Shown one piece after another: positions 36,453 to 46,605 of a stretch of 64,000 nucleotides of DNA. Under the pieces are notes generated by a model. That model did no database searches. It worked only from the letters and a program-made list of their open reading frames with translations, and was not told the origin of the DNA. Source of the DNA: Burkholderiales bacterium (GTDB lineage Bacteria > Pseudomonadota > Gammaproteobacteria > Burkholderiales > Burkholderiaceae_C); assembly GCA_030604135.1 (NCBI GenBank), contig JAUVWL010000002.1, forward strand, positions 62,001 through 126,000, in the 5' to 3' direction. Both the position numbers and the translations under genes were made by a program. Position 1 is the stretch's first letter. Every line of letters begins with the position of its first letter.

Positions 36453-37291
36453 GGCGTATGACCACCACATTCTAGAGTGGCCAGAACATCCGGCAGCGCC
36501 GGTCGGGTGAGCATCACCGGCCCGAAGCCGGCGAGCTGTGCGGCTGCAGCAATGCGCGGATGCGTGGCAAGTGCGGCCGTCCCCGTGGCATCGAAGCCCG
36601 GCCAGACCTGCTGCAGGTTCGTCACCGCTTCCGAGCTGCTGAAAAGCCACACATGGTTAGGACCCAGACATTGCCGAACCCGCTGTCGCAGGGCAGGGTC
36701 CCAGTGAGGTGGTCGACGCACGTAGGCCATACAGGCATGGACCTCGGCCCCCCGATCCCGACACTGGCGCAGCAACCAATCCCTGCCCTGGCCGGCCAGC
36801 TCGCCTTCGGCCGGCACAGCGGCAGAACTGCCGCCACGCACGACCAGCAGGCGCCGCCCGGAGGCCATCTGATCCTGCACCACGGGCCACAAGTGCTCCG
36901 AGTCAAATTGGGCTGCGTCGGCCGGCGGTGCGTCGATCCGCTCCGTCGGAAGGCCCAGCCGCGCCAGCACCTTTTCAAGCTCGCGTGCGGTGGCCGGGCC
37001 AGGCGCCCAGAATCGGGTCGCTTTGCACGGCGCGTCCCCGGCGACCATGGCATCGTCAAAAAAATGCCGAACTGCCGAGCCACTGACGAACATCAGCGCG
37101 TCAAAGTCTTGCCAATGCTGACGGGCCTCGGCCAGTGCCTCGCGCATCTCCTCGCTGGACGGCGCCTGCAGGTCAATGAGGGGGAGCGCCTTCGCCCGCC
37201 AGCCACGCTCGTTCAGGGCGGACACCCAGACAGCCCCCTCCTCTTCGGGCCGGGTCACCAGCACGGTGGGGCGACCAGCGGGCCCCTCCAT
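36449..37291 (-). CDS. hemD: Uroporphyrinogen-III synthase
   Basis: HemD closes and inverts ring D of hydroxymethylbilane to make uroporphyrinogen III. The 280-residue form starts at ATG 37291 and begins MEGPAGRPTVLVTRPEEEGA, the normal two-domain fold. Segments such as DALMFVSGSAVRHFF and HVWLFSSSEAVTNL are family blocks. A TTG at 37318 has a GGAG at a suitable distance and would add nine residues, so it is a real alternative. The gene follows hemC by a few bases and overlaps hemX. Confidence 0.93.
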   Translation of the reverse strand: MEGPAGRPTVLVTRPEEEGAVWVSALNERGWRAKALPLIDLQAPSSEEMREALAEARQHWQDFDALMFVSGSAVRHFFDDAMVAGDAPCKATRFWAPGPATARELEKVLARLGLPTERIDAPPADAAQFDSEHLWPVVQDQMASGRRLLVVRGGSSAAVPAEGELAGQGRDWLLRQCRDRGAEVHACMAYVRRPPHWDPALRQRVRQCLGPNHVWLFSSSEAVTNLQQVWPGFDATGTAALATHPRIAAAAQLAGFGPVMLTRPALPDVLATLECGGHTP

Positions 37292-37322
37292 GGCGAAAGC
37301 ACCCACGCTTTCAGCCAAGACC

Positions 37323-38291
37323 TCAGTCTCCGGCCGGCGGAGCCACGGCGCCCGCGGCCTTTAGGGCGGTCGCTACCTCTTCGCCCAGGGCCTCGGCTTG
37401 CGCCAGCGATCGAACGCATCCTTGGCGCTGCTGCCGCAGCACTGGGTTTCTTCCATCGGGGTCACCCCAGGCGGCCTCGATGGCCAGCATGTCGGGCTGT
37501 TCGGACCGCCACTGAGCGTACGCGGCCAGCGGCATGGAACAACTGCCCCCCATGGCGCGCGAGACCGTGCGCTCGGCCGCCACACGCAACCAGGTGGGCA
37601 TGTGCACCAGCGGTGCCAGCGCCGCGACCAGCTCCGGGCGCCCCGCCCGGATCTCGATACCCAGTGCGCCCTGCCCCGCAGCGGGCAGCGACTGCTCGGG
37701 CTCGAACAATGCACGGATGCGCCCCCCCAGCCCCAGGCGCTTGAGGCCGGCCGCGGCCAGCACGATGGCGTGGTACTGGCCTTCGTCCAGCTTGCGCAGG
37801 CGGGTGTCGAGGTTGCCACGCAGGGGCTCGATGCGCACGTCCTGGCGGCCCAGGCGATTCAGCGACTCTCGCAACAACACGAGGCGCCGCAGGCTGGACG
37901 TGCCCACCACCGCGCCGAGGGGAAGCTCGGCCAGCCCGGCAGCATGGGCAGACACCCAGGCATCGCGCGGGTCCTCGCGCTCCATCACGCAGGCCAGCTC
38001 GAAACCGGCCGGCAGGTCCATCGGCACATCCTTCAGGGAATGCACAGCGATGTCCGCCCGCCCCTCTTCGAGCGCCACCTCGAGTTCCTTGACGAACAGG
38101 CCCTTGCCGCCGACCTTGGACAGGCTGCGGTCGAGAATCTGGTCGCCTTTGGTGGTCATGCCCAGCAGGCCGACCCGATGACCTTGTTGTTCCAGCAAGG
38201 CCTTGACGTGCTCGGCCTGCCAGAGGGCCAGCCGGCTCTCGCGCGTGGCGATGGTGATGGACAGCGGTGCGGGCAATGTTGAAGAAGACAC
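37323..38291 (-). CDS. hemC: Porphobilinogen deaminase (hydroxymethylbilane synthase)
   Basis: HemC polymerises four porphobilinogens on a dipyrromethane cofactor. [22 protein letters not shown] starts the conserved protein, [10 protein letters not shown] follows, and the cofactor-bearing cysteine is in [13 protein letters not shown]. The start is uncertain: no ATG lies near, so I used GTG at 38291, giving about 322 residues; TTG at 38276 is also possible. No clear ribosome-binding site is seen. The frame stays open far upstream into the antisense of ppc, which is not part of the gene. hemC is divergent from ppc, the usual betaproteobacterial order. Confidence 0.94.
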   Translation of the reverse strand: MSSSTLPAPLSITIATRESRLALWQAEHVKALLEQQGHRVGLLGMTTKGDQILDRSLSKVGGKGLFVKELEVALEEGRADIAVHSLKDVPMDLPAGFELACVMEREDPRDAWVSAHAAGLAELPLGAVVGTSSLRRLVLLRESLNRLGRQDVRIEPLRGNLDTRLRKLDEGQYHAIVLAAAGLKRLGLGGRIRALFEPEQSLPAAGQGALGIEIRAGRPELVAALAPLVHMPTWLRVAAERTVSRAMGGSCSMPLAAYAQWRSEQPDMLAIEAAWGDPDGRNPVLRQQRQGCVRSLAQAEALGEEVATALKAAGAVAPPAGD

Positions 38292-38420
38292 GGCGGGAGT
38301 TTGAGAAAGATTCAGGCCCGTCGGGGCGTTTTGTACCCGGTTGGTACCGTGCCGACGGCTTTTTGACAGCTTTCGGATGCTAGCATGCCCCCTGCCCGTT
38401 TTTTCAGCAAAGCCCGTCCC

Positions 38421-41276
38421 ATGAGCCCTGTGACCGCCCGCCCCAACAGCCACTCGCGCGTGCGCGCCGGAACCGACAAGGACCAGCCACTGATCGAAGA
38501 CATCCGCTTGCTGGGTCGATTGCTGGGTGACGTGATACGGGAACAGGAAGGACAGTCGGCCTTTGACCTGATCGAGCAGGTGCGCCGGCTGTCGGTTGCC
38601 TTTCGCCGCCACGCCGATGCGACCGCCGACCAGAGCCTCAAGAAGCTGCTGAAAAGCCTGAGTGCCGACCAGACGGTCAGCGTGATCCGCGCCTTCACCT
38701 ATTTCAGCCACCTGGCCAATCTGGCCGAAGACCGGCACCACATCCGGCGGCGCTCCGTCCACGAACGCGCCGGTGATGTCCAGGAAGGCAGCCTGGCGAT
38801 GAGCCTGCGTCGCCTGCGCGAGGCCGGCTTCAAGGCCCGTGACATCGAGCATGCACTGGCGCACTTCCACGTCTCGCCAGTGCTCACCGCCCACCCGACC
38901 GAAGTCCAGCGCAAGAGCATTCTCGATGCAGAGCGTGCGATTGCCCGTCTGCTGGCCGAACGCGACACCGCCGGCGGCCTGTCCGCCCGCGAACTGGCCC
39001 GAAACGAAGAGCAGATCCGGGCACGGGTGGTGCAGCTGTGGCAGACGCGGCTGCTGCGCTTCACCAAGCTGACGGTGGCCGACGAGATCGAAAACGCCCT
39101 GAGCTACTACCAGGCCACCTTCCTCGAACAGATTCCGCGCCTGTACCGCGAGCTGGAAGACAGCCTGCAGGAGTCCGGCGGCACTGACGGGGCCATACCC
39201 TCCTTCCTGCGCATGGGCCAGTGGATCGGCGGTGACCGCGACGGCAACCCGTTTGTCACCGCCGACACCCTGGATCTGGCCTTGCGCAGCCAGGCCGAGC
39301 TGGTGCTGCGCCACCACCTGACCCAGGTTCATCTGCTGGGCGCCGAACTGTCGATGTCGGTGATGCTGGCCGACTTCAGTCCTGACATGCAGGCCCTGGC
39401 CCAGCGCTCGCCCGACACCAATGCCCACCGCCAGGACGAACCCTACCGCCGTGCACTGACCGGCATGTACGCCCGCCTGGCGGCCACGTTGCGGGCACTG
39501 ACGGGGGGCGAAGCGGCCCGACACGCGGTGGCTCCCCAGGACCCCTACCTGCAGGCCGAGGATTTTCTGGCCGACCTGCGCACCATTGAGGCTTCGCTGC
39601 TGGCCCACCATGGTGGCGCGCTGGCCCGGGCGCGCCTGCAACCCCTGATCCGCGCGGTCGAGGTGTTTGGTTTCCACCTGGCGACGGTGGACCTGCGTCA
39701 AAGCTCGGACAAACACGAGGAGGCGGTGGCCGAGCTGCTGGCGGTGGCGCGCATCGAGGCCAACTACAGCGCCCTGGACGAAACGGCCAAGCAGACGCTG
39801 CTGCTGCGCCAGCTCAAGGACGCACGTCCGCTGCGCGTTCCAGAGGCCCGTTACAGCGAACACACGCGCAGCGAACTGGCCATCTTCAACGCCGCCCGCG
39901 CAGGGCGCCAGCGCTTCGGCGCCCAGGCCATCCGCCACGCCATCATCAGCCACACCGAAACCGTCAGCGACCTGCTGGAGGTGCTGCTGTTGCAGAAGGA
40001 GTGTGGTCTGATGCACGGCCTGCTGGGCGACGCAGACCTGCCAGCCCGCTGCGAACTGATCGTGGTCCCGCTGTTCGAGACCATCGAAGACCTGCGCAAC
40101 GCCGCGCCCATCATGCGCGACTACTACGCCCTGCCCGGCATCCGTGCCATGGTGCAGGACGGTGACGCGACTGGCTACTGCGAGCAGGATGTGATGCTCG
40201 GCTACTCCGACAGCAACAAGGACGGCGGCATCTTCACCAGCAACTGGGAGCTCTACCGCGCCGAAATTGCCCTGGTCGAACTGTTCGACAGCCTCAATCG
40301 CAGTGACGAAAAGTCCATCATGCTAAGGATGTTCCATGGTCGCGGTGGCACGGTGGGTCGTGGCGGCGGCCCGAGCTACCAGGCCATCCTGGCCCAACCG
40401 CCGGGCACCGTGCGGGGCCAGATCAGGCTGACCGAGCAAGGTGAGGTCATCGGCTCCAAGTACGCGAACCCCGACATCGGTCGCCGCAACCTGGAAACCC
40501 TGGTCGCGGCCACGCTGGAGGCCACACTGCTGCAACCCACCCGAGAAGCACCGCCCGCCTTCATGGACGCCGCCGATGCGCTCTCGCGGCACAGCATGGC
40601 CGCCTACCGTGCCCTGGTCTACGAAACGCCCCGCTTTGCCGAGTACTTCTTCGCGGCCACACCGATTCGCGAGATCGCCGAACTCAATATCGGCTCGCGT
40701 CCGGCGTCCCGCAAGGCCACCCAGCGCATCGAGGATTTGCGCGCCATCCCCTGGGGCTTCAGCTGGGGCCAGTGCCGTCTGACGCTGCCCGGCTGGTACG
40801 GCTTCGGGTCGGCGGTGGACCGTTTCATCCACGATGCTGGCAAGGCACAGGTGGCCCAACGCAAACGCCTGCTGCAGCAGATGGCCCGAGAATGGCCCTT
40901 CTTTGCCACCCTGCTGTCCAATATGGACATGGTGCTGGCCAAGAGCGATCTGGCACTGGCCTCGCGCTACGCCGAGCTGGTGCCGGACCGGCGCCTGCGC
41001 GAGCGCGTGCACGCGGCCATCGAAAGCGAATGGCAGCGCACCGCCCAGGCCCTGGCCCTGATCACCGGCCAGAAACAGCGCCTGGCCGGCAACGCCGCCC
41101 TGCAACGCTCGATCCGTCACCGCTTCCCGTACATCGACCCGCTGCACCATCTGCAGGTCGAACTGATCCGGCGCCACCGATCGGGTGCGCGCGACAGCGA
41201 CCGGGACGAACGTGTCCGGCGCGGCATCCACCTGTCGATCAACGGCATCGCGGCCGGTTTGCGCAACACGGGCTGA
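38421..41276 (+). CDS. ppc: Phosphoenolpyruvate carboxylase
   Basis: Ppc makes oxaloacetate from phosphoenolpyruvate and bicarbonate, refilling the TCA cycle. The 951-residue protein has the catalytic His in [13 protein letters not shown], the [11 protein letters not shown] block, and the glycine-rich loop [15 protein letters not shown] that closes over the substrate. An earlier ATG at 38385 would add twelve residues; neither has a strong ribosome-binding site. It is divergent from the hemC operon with about 130 bases between starts, which probably holds both promoters. Confidence 0.96.
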   Translation: MSPVTARPNSHSRVRAGTDKDQPLIEDIRLLGRLLGDVIREQEGQSAFDLIEQVRRLSVAFRRHADATADQSLKKLLKSLSADQTVSVIRAFTYFSHLANLAEDRHHIRRRSVHERAGDVQEGSLAMSLRRLREAGFKARDIEHALAHFHVSPVLTAHPTEVQRKSILDAERAIARLLAERDTAGGLSARELARNEEQIRARVVQLWQTRLLRFTKLTVADEIENALSYYQATFLEQIPRLYRELEDSLQESGGTDGAIPSFLRMGQWIGGDRDGNPFVTADTLDLALRSQAELVLRHHLTQVHLLGAELSMSVMLADFSPDMQALAQRSPDTNAHRQDEPYRRALTGMYARLAATLRALTGGEAARHAVAPQDPYLQAEDFLADLRTIEASLLAHHGGALARARLQPLIRAVEVFGFHLATVDLRQSSDKHEEAVAELLAVARIEANYSALDETAKQTLLLRQLKDARPLRVPEARYSEHTRSELAIFNAARAGRQRFGAQAIRHAIISHTETVSDLLEVLLLQKECGLMHGLLGDADLPARCELIVVPLFETIEDLRNAAPIMRDYYALPGIRAMVQDGDATGYCEQDVMLGYSDSNKDGGIFTSNWELYRAEIALVELFDSLNRSDEKSIMLRMFHGRGGTVGRGGGPSYQAILAQPPGTVRGQIRLTEQGEVIGSKYANPDIGRRNLETLVAATLEATLLQPTREAPPAFMDAADALSRHSMAAYRALVYETPRFAEYFFAATPIREIAELNIGSRPASRKATQRIEDLRAIPWGFSWGQCRLTLPGWYGFGSAVDRFIHDAGKAQVAQRKRLLQQMAREWPFFATLLSNMDMVLAKSDLALASRYAELVPDRRLRERVHAAIESEWQRTAQALALITGQKQRLAGNAALQRSIRHRFPYIDPLHHLQVELIRRHRSGARDSDRDERVRRGIHLSINGIAAGLRNTG

Positions 41277-41377
41277 CCGGTTGCGGGGTGTCCACGGGCC
41301 TGCTCATCGGGCCATGGCCACATAAGGCTATCCGCCGCGGGACGGCGCCGGTCAGCCACCCTCCCTACAATCAGGGG

Positions 41378-42232
41378 GTGAGCCATCTTGTCAACGCCGA
41401 CCTGCACAGCCATTCCGTGGTGTCCGACGGCACGCTCACGCCCGAAGCCCTGGCGCTGCGGGCCAAGGCCAACGGGGTGGCCCTCTGGTCGCTGACCGAC
41501 CACGATGAGCTGGGCGGTCAGGCCCGCGCCATCGAAGCCGCCCGCCAGATCGGGCTGCCCTACCTCACCGGCACAGAAATCTCGGTCACCTTCGCCGGCG
41601 TCACCGTCCACATCGTCGGTCTCGGCATGGACCCGACCCATCAGCCGCTGGTCCAGGGCCTGCGCGAGACCCGGGGTGGCCGTGAGGCCCGGGCCCGCGC
41701 CATGTCGGCCGACCTGGAACGGGCTGGCATCGGCGGCGCCTACGAAGGTGCGCTGCGCTACGTGGACAACCCGGAACTGATCTCGCGCACCCATTTCGCA
41801 CGCTTCCTCGTCGAAAGCGGCGTCTGCGGCGACACGCACGAGGTGTTCCGGCGTTACCTGGTTGAAGGCAAACCCGGCTATGTGCCACACCGCTGGGCCA
41901 GCCTGCGCGACGCCGTCGGCTGGATCACCGGTGCCGGCGGCGTGGCGGTCATCGCCCATCCGGCCCGCTACCGCTTCACCGCCAACGAGGAATACGCGCT
42001 GTTCACCGAGTTTTGCCAGCTGGGCGGCCAGGCGGTCGAGGTGGTCACCGGAGCCCACAGCACGTCCGAGTACGCCAAATACGCCGAGTTCTGCCGCGAA
42101 TTCGGACTGGCCGCCTCCCGGGGCAGCGACTTCCACAGCCCGCAGGAAAGCCGCATCGACCTCGGTCAGTTGCCCGATCTGCCTGGTCAGGTCAGACCGG
42201 TCTGGGAACTGCTGGAATCCCGCATCCACTGA
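41378..42232 (+). CDS. rnm: PHP-domain phosphoesterase, RNase AM (YciV/TrpH) family
   Basis: This 284-residue enzyme has the PHP metal motif DLHSHSVVSDG, LTDHDELGG and HPARYRF, and SRGSDFHSP near the end. Homologues are 5'-3' exonucleases (RNase AM, acting on 5S rRNA maturation) that also hydrolyse 3',5'-nucleotide bisphosphates. It starts with GTG; no other start codon lies before the first metal motif. In enteric bacteria yciV lies next to yciO, as it nearly does here, with a DMT transporter inserted between. The stop overlaps the next start by one base (TGATG). Confidence 0.92.
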   Translation: MSHLVNADLHSHSVVSDGTLTPEALALRAKANGVALWSLTDHDELGGQARAIEAARQIGLPYLTGTEISVTFAGVTVHIVGLGMDPTHQPLVQGLRETRGGREARARAMSADLERAGIGGAYEGALRYVDNPELISRTHFARFLVESGVCGDTHEVFRRYLVEGKPGYVPHRWASLRDAVGWITGAGGVAVIAHPARYRFTANEEYALFTEFCQLGGQAVEVVTGAHSTSEYAKYAEFCREFGLAASRGSDFHSPQESRIDLGQLPDLPGQVRPVWELLESRIH

Positions 42233-43131
42233 TGTCGTCAGCCACATCGGGCCCGCGCGTGCTGCAGGGCATTCTTTTTCTCGTGGGCGCCACCGCCTGT
42301 TTTGCCGTGCTGGACACGGGTGTGAAGGTGGTGGGAGCCGTCATGTCGGTGCTGGTCGCCGTGTGGTTTCGCTACCTGTTTCAGGCGGTCGCTGTCACCG
42401 TGTTCATGCTCCCGGTGAGAGGTCGCAGCCTGTTGACCACAGATCAGCCTCGGCTGCAGTTGCTGCGTGGACTGCTGCTGTTCACCGTCAGCGTTCTGTC
42501 TTTTGTCAGCGTCCAGTACATGCCGGTGGGCGAGTTCACCGCCATCGTCATGACCACGCCGCTGGTGGTGACCTTGCTGGCCGCCCTGTTCCTGAAGGAG
42601 CGGGTCAGCCCTCTGCGGTGGTTGCTGGTGGTCGGGGGGTTCGCTGGTGCCCTGCTGGTGGTGCGCCCCGGTGGCGAACTGTTCGGATGGCCCGCCCTGC
42701 TGCCCCTGGCCATGGTCACCGCCTACGCGGTGTTCCAGATCCTGACCAGCCGCATGGCGCGCACGGAAGACCCAATGACCATGCACTTCTACACCGGCTG
42801 GGTCGGTGCCCTGGCGGCATCGCTGCTGGTGCCGCTGGTCTGGCAGGCCATCCCCGACCTGCGCACGCTGGCCCTGCTGTGTCTGGTCGGCCTGATGGGC
42901 ACCGTCGGACATTTCCTGTTGATCCTGGCCTTTGCACGGGCCCCGGCCTCCACCCTGAGCCCCTACCTGTATGGGCAGATCGGTTTTGCCATGCTGTGCG
43001 GCTGGCTGGTGTTCGACCATGTCCCTGGCGCGCTGGAGTTGTCGGGGATTGCGCTGATCGTGCTGTGCGGCGCCACCGCCAGCTGGCTCACCGCCCGGCT
43101 GCCCCGACCACCGGCCCCTCGCGCACAATGA
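42232..43131 (+). CDS. DMT-superfamily (EamA) transporter
   Basis: This 299-residue inner-membrane protein has ten predicted helices in two repeats, with EamA-type segments such as TAIVMTTPLVVTLLAALFLKERVSPLRW ending repeat 1. It starts at the ATG overlapping the rnm stop (TGATG) and ends four bases before the yciO start, so the three are probably one operon. The substrate is unknown. It differs from the transporter at 5453 in sequence and context. Confidence 0.88.
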   Translation: MSSATSGPRVLQGILFLVGATACFAVLDTGVKVVGAVMSVLVAVWFRYLFQAVAVTVFMLPVRGRSLLTTDQPRLQLLRGLLLFTVSVLSFVSVQYMPVGEFTAIVMTTPLVVTLLAALFLKERVSPLRWLLVVGGFAGALLVVRPGGELFGWPALLPLAMVTAYAVFQILTSRMARTEDPMTMHFYTGWVGALAASLLVPLVWQAIPDLRTLALLCLVGLMGTVGHFLLILAFARAPASTLSPYLYGQIGFAMLCGWLVFDHVPGALELSGIALIVLCGATASWLTARLPRPPAPRAQ

Positions 43132-43135
43132 GCCC

Positions 43136-43771
43136 ATGTCGCAGTTCTTCGAAGTCCATCCCGACAACCCGCAACCGCGGCTGCTGAAGCAGGCCGTCCA
43201 GCTGCTCGAGCGCGGCGGCGTGCTGGCCGTGCCGACCGACTCCAGCTACGCCCTGGTCTGCCATCTCGACGACAAAGCGGCCGCCGACCGGCTTCGACGC
43301 ATCCGCCAGGTGGACGACCGGCATCACCTGACCCTGCTGTGCCGCGACCTCAGCGAGGTGGCCAGCTACGCCCGTGTCGACAACCGCCAGTACCGGCTGC
43401 TCAAGCTGGCCACCCCCGGTCCCTACACCTTCATTCTGGAAGCCAGCAAGGAAGTGCCTCGTCGTCTGAGCCACCCTTCACGCAAAACCATCGGCCTGCG
43501 TGTGCCGCAGCACCGGACCCTGTCCGAATTGCTGGCCCTTCACAACGCGCCCTTGCTGGCCACCACCCTCATCCCGCCCGGCGAAAGCGATCCGCTCAAC
43601 GACGCGCATGAAATCCGCGAGCGCTTCGAGCACGAACTGGCGGCCGTCATCGACGCCGGCGCCTGCGTGCTGGAGCCGACCACGGTGGTCGACCTCACGC
43701 CCATGGGCATGGGCGGCGAGCCAGAAGTCCTGCGCCAGGGGCAGGGTCAGCTCCAGCCCCTGGGTCTCTGA
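43136..43771 (+). CDS. yciO: Sua5/YciO/YrdC family protein, YciO type
   Basis: This 211-residue protein has the YrdC-like double-stranded RNA-binding fold, with GGVLAVPTDSSYALVC near residues 25-40 and HHLTLLCRDLSEVA further on. YciO paralogues resemble the threonylcarbamoyl-adenylate synthases of t6A tRNA modification, but their activity is weak or unknown, so I do not assign it as the essential enzyme. Its position after rnm and a DMT gene repeats the trpH-yciO linkage of E. coli. Confidence 0.88.
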   Translation: MSQFFEVHPDNPQPRLLKQAVQLLERGGVLAVPTDSSYALVCHLDDKAAADRLRRIRQVDDRHHLTLLCRDLSEVASYARVDNRQYRLLKLATPGPYTFILEASKEVPRRLSHPSRKTIGLRVPQHRTLSELLALHNAPLLATTLIPPGESDPLNDAHEIRERFEHELAAVIDAGACVLEPTTVVDLTPMGMGGEPEVLRQGQGQLQPLGL

Positions 43772-43831
43772 AGCCGCCCGCCGCGACCCGGCGGCGCCAT
43801 CTGGGACAATACGGGTTTTGCCAACGCCTTC

Positions 43832-44500
43832 ATGGACATCGCCCTCATCATCCAGACCGTGGCCATCTACGCCATTCCGGTGCTGTTCGCCATCACCGTG
43901 CATGAGGCGGCCCATGGCTATGCGGCGCGGCATTTTGGTGACAACACCGCCTACATGCTCGGGCGCATCACGCTCAACCCGACCAAACACATCGATCCGG
44001 TCGGCACCATCGCCATGCCGCTGTTGCTGTATTTCGCCACCGCAGGGGCGTTTCTGTTCGGCTACGCCAAGCCCGTTCCGGTGAACTTCTCGCGCCTGCG
44101 CAACCCCAAGCGCGACATGATCTGGGTCGCGCTGGCCGGCCCCGGGGCCAACCTGGTCCAGGCCGTCGGCTGGACGGTGCTGCTCTACATCCTGTTGGCC
44201 AGTGGCGTCGAGGAACGCTTCTTCCTGCAGATGTGCCGTGCCGGTGTGCTGGTCAACCTGGTGATGTTCGCCTTCAACATGTTCCCCCTGCCACCGCTGG
44301 ACGGCGGCCGCATCCTGGTCGGCCTGTTGCCTAACCAGCTGGCCTACACCGTGTCCCGGGTCGAGCCCTATGGCTTCTTCATCGTCCTGGCCCTGGTCCT
44401 GACCGGTGTGGTGGGCAACCTCTGGCTGCGCCCCCTCATGAACCTGTCTGCCCAGGCCATCGAAATCCTGCTGACCCCGCTGCGCATGTTGCTGCTCTGA
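43832..44500 (+). CDS. Site-2 protease family (M50) membrane metallopeptidase
   Basis: This 222-residue membrane protein has the zinc motif HEAAH in ITVHEAAHGYAARHFGDN near residue 25 and the second motif NMFPLPPLDGGRIL with the metal-binding aspartate. Four or more hydrophobic helices surround them. No PDZ domain is present, so it belongs to the compact M50B type. Such proteases cut membrane-bound regulators; the target is unknown. trpS follows 16 bases downstream. Confidence 0.93.
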   Translation: MDIALIIQTVAIYAIPVLFAITVHEAAHGYAARHFGDNTAYMLGRITLNPTKHIDPVGTIAMPLLLYFATAGAFLFGYAKPVPVNFSRLRNPKRDMIWVALAGPGANLVQAVGWTVLLYILLASGVEERFFLQMCRAGVLVNLVMFAFNMFPLPPLDGGRILVGLLPNQLAYTVSRVEPYGFFIVLALVLTGVVGNLWLRPLMNLSAQAIEILLTPLRMLLL

Positions 44501-44516
44501 ATTCCCCTTTCGTTCC

Positions 44517-45812
44517 ATGAAGACCCTGCGCGTTCTCACCGGCATCACCACCTCGGGCACCCCGCACCTGGGCAACTACGTGGGGGCCATCCGCCCCACC
44601 GTGCGTGCCAGCCGGCTGGCCCATGTCGACAGCTTCTATTTCCTGGCCGATTACCACGCCCTGATCAAGGTGGGTGAGCCCGCCCGCGTGCAACGCTCCA
44701 CCCTGGAGATTGCGGCCACCTGGCTGGCTTGCGGCCTCGATCCGGAACAGGTCACCTTCTACCGCCAGTCCGACATCCCAGAGATTCCCGAGCTGACCTG
44801 GCTGCTGACCTGCGTGACCGGCAAAGGCCTGCTCAACCGCGCCCATGCCTACAAGGCCTCGGTGGACAAGAACAGCGCCGCTGGCCTGGAGCCCGACGAT
44901 GGCGTGACGGCCGGCCTGTTCATGTACCCGGTGCTGATGGCGGCCGACATCCTGATGTTCAATGCCCACAAGGTGCCGGTGGGCCGCGACCAGGTGCAGC
45001 ACATCGAGATGGCGCGCGACATGGCATCGAGCTTCAACCACCTGTATGGCGAACACTTCACGCTGCCCGAAGCCGAGATCGAGGCCCACGTGGCCACCCT
45101 GCCGGGGCTGGATGGCCGCAAGATGAGCAAGAGCTACGACAACACCATTCCCCTGTTCGTGCCGCGCGATCAGTTGCGCAAGCTCATCATGGGTATCGTG
45201 ACCGACTCGCGGGCACCGGGTGAGCCCAAAGACACCGAGGGATCGGCCCTGTTCCAGATCTACCAGGCCTTTGCCAGCACAGAGGAAACCGCCGGCCTGG
45301 CCAAGGCCTACGACGACGGCATTGCGTGGGGCGATGCCAAACAGCTGCTGTTCGAGCGCCTGGAGCAGGAAATCGCCCCCATGCGGACCGTGTACGATGA
45401 ACTGATGAACGACCCGGCGCGCATCGAGCGCACACTGCTGGCCGGCGCCGAGAAGGCCCGCGCCACCTCCCGCCCCTTCACCGCACGCCTGCGCCACGCC
45501 GTGGGACTGCGGGCACTCGACAGCCAGCCTGTCCAGGCTCCCGTGACCAAGCCTGGCAAGTCGGCAGCACCCGTTTTCAAGCAGTACCGTGAAACAGACG
45601 GCCAGTTCCGCTTCAAACTGCTGGACGCCAAAGGCTCGGTGCTGCTGCAAAGCATTGGCTTCGCCTCACCCCGTGAAGCCGCTCAAACCATTGCACGGTT
45701 GCGGCAAGACGGGCCTACCGCCCTGACGGAACTGCAGAACCTTCTGGAGAATCAAGCAGATACCGCACTGGTGCAAGCAGCCCTGGCCCACTTGCAGGAA
45801 GACCATACATAA
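44517..45812 (+). CDS. trpS: Tryptophan-tRNA ligase with C-terminal extension
   Basis: TrpS charges tRNA-Trp. The class I signatures are PHLGNYVGA (HIGH-like) near residue 17 and GRKMSKSYDN (KMSKS) near 200. Usual bacterial enzymes are about 330-340 residues, but this one is 431. The extra part after a proline/alanine linker contains QFRFKLLDAKGSVLLQS and ASPREAAQTIARLRQDG, which resembles a small YegP/DUF1508-type fold. The extension is likely typical of this lineage, but its role is unknown. It follows the M50 gene. Confidence 0.95.
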   Translation: MKTLRVLTGITTSGTPHLGNYVGAIRPTVRASRLAHVDSFYFLADYHALIKVGEPARVQRSTLEIAATWLACGLDPEQVTFYRQSDIPEIPELTWLLTCVTGKGLLNRAHAYKASVDKNSAAGLEPDDGVTAGLFMYPVLMAADILMFNAHKVPVGRDQVQHIEMARDMASSFNHLYGEHFTLPEAEIEAHVATLPGLDGRKMSKSYDNTIPLFVPRDQLRKLIMGIVTDSRAPGEPKDTEGSALFQIYQAFASTEETAGLAKAYDDGIAWGDAKQLLFERLEQEIAPMRTVYDELMNDPARIERTLLAGAEKARATSRPFTARLRHAVGLRALDSQPVQAPVTKPGKSAAPVFKQYRETDGQFRFKLLDAKGSVLLQSIGFASPREAAQTIARLRQDGPTALTELQNLLENQADTALVQAALAHLQEDHT

Positions 45813-45978
45813 AGCTGCACCCCTTGACCCGGACGCCTGCCTGATTTCAGTGACCCACGCCGGTGTCGATAAGACTTCGAGTAAACCTTCGTTACCGCCC
45901 TGTTGCCGGCTATCGCCAAAGCAGCCCTTTGTCGATATGCTAGAAGCTTGAACAAGTTTGTAATACTATACTTTCGCC

Positions 45979-46572
45979 ATGAGCATTTTTGTCATTGATG
46001 ACCACCCACTGATGCGGGAAGCCGTGGTGATGCTTCTGCGTCGTCTGCGGGCTTCGACCCAGGTGGTTGAACTTGAGCGGCTGGCCTCGGTGAGCCGCGC
46101 CATTGCCGAGCATGGCGAGCCCGAACTGGTCTGCCTGGACCTGAAGCTGCCCGACACCAACGGCGTTTCGGGTGTCCGTGAAGTGCGCCAGATGCTGCCC
46201 GACACCTCACTGATCGTGCTGTCGGCTTCGCCCGCTTCCGACTACGAGGACTTGTCTCGTGAAGCAGGGGCAGACGCCTATGTCGAAAAATCGGCAGGGG
46301 CGGCCCAAATTGCCCGTGTGCTGCGGGAGTTCCTGGCCGACGAGCCTGAAGACGAGAACGCCCCGACCATTCCCGAGAAGCTGTCCAAGCGACAAAAGCA
46401 GCTGCTGGTCATGCTGGACAGAGGCCTGTCCAATCGTGACATCGCCGAGCAGCTCCAGATCAGCGAGCACACCGTGAAGGTCCACCTGTGGCGCCTGTTC
46501 CGCCGGCTGAATGTCAAGAGCCGTTCGCAGGCCAGTCACCTGGCACGCACGGCCGGCCTTCTGGAGCTGTGA
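45979..46572 (+). CDS. LuxR-family (NarL/FixJ-type) response regulator
   Basis: This 197-residue regulator has a receiver domain with acidic pair Asp7-Asp8, phospho-acceptor Asp54 in CLDLKLPD, Ser82 or Ser84 and Lys104. The LuxR helix-turn-helix domain contains LSKRQKQLLVMLDRGLSNRDIAEQL and SEHTVKVHLWRLFRRL. It would bind DNA as a phosphorylated dimer. There is no ribosome-binding site before the ATG, and a TATACT element ends seven bases upstream, so the mRNA may be leaderless. The convergent histidine kinase next to it is the probable partner. Confidence 0.93.
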   Translation: MSIFVIDDHPLMREAVVMLLRRLRASTQVVELERLASVSRAIAEHGEPELVCLDLKLPDTNGVSGVREVRQMLPDTSLIVLSASPASDYEDLSREAGADAYVEKSAGAAQIARVLREFLADEPEDENAPTIPEKLSKRQKQLLVMLDRGLSNRDIAEQLQISEHTVKVHLWRLFRRLNVKSRSQASHLARTAGLLEL

Positions 46573-46605
46573 ACCCCGAGGGCCTGTGGCCCCCGGCAAT
46601 CAACT

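Noticed and set aside
38292-40016. Very long N-terminal extension of hemC into the ppc gene
   Set aside because: The frame is open only because it is the antisense of ppc; porphobilinogen deaminase begins around ITIATRES and needs no such extension.
46573-46605. Terminator between the convergent regulator and kinase genes
   Set aside because: A GGGCC/GGCCC hairpin is present but has no T-run on either side, so I did not call it a terminator.
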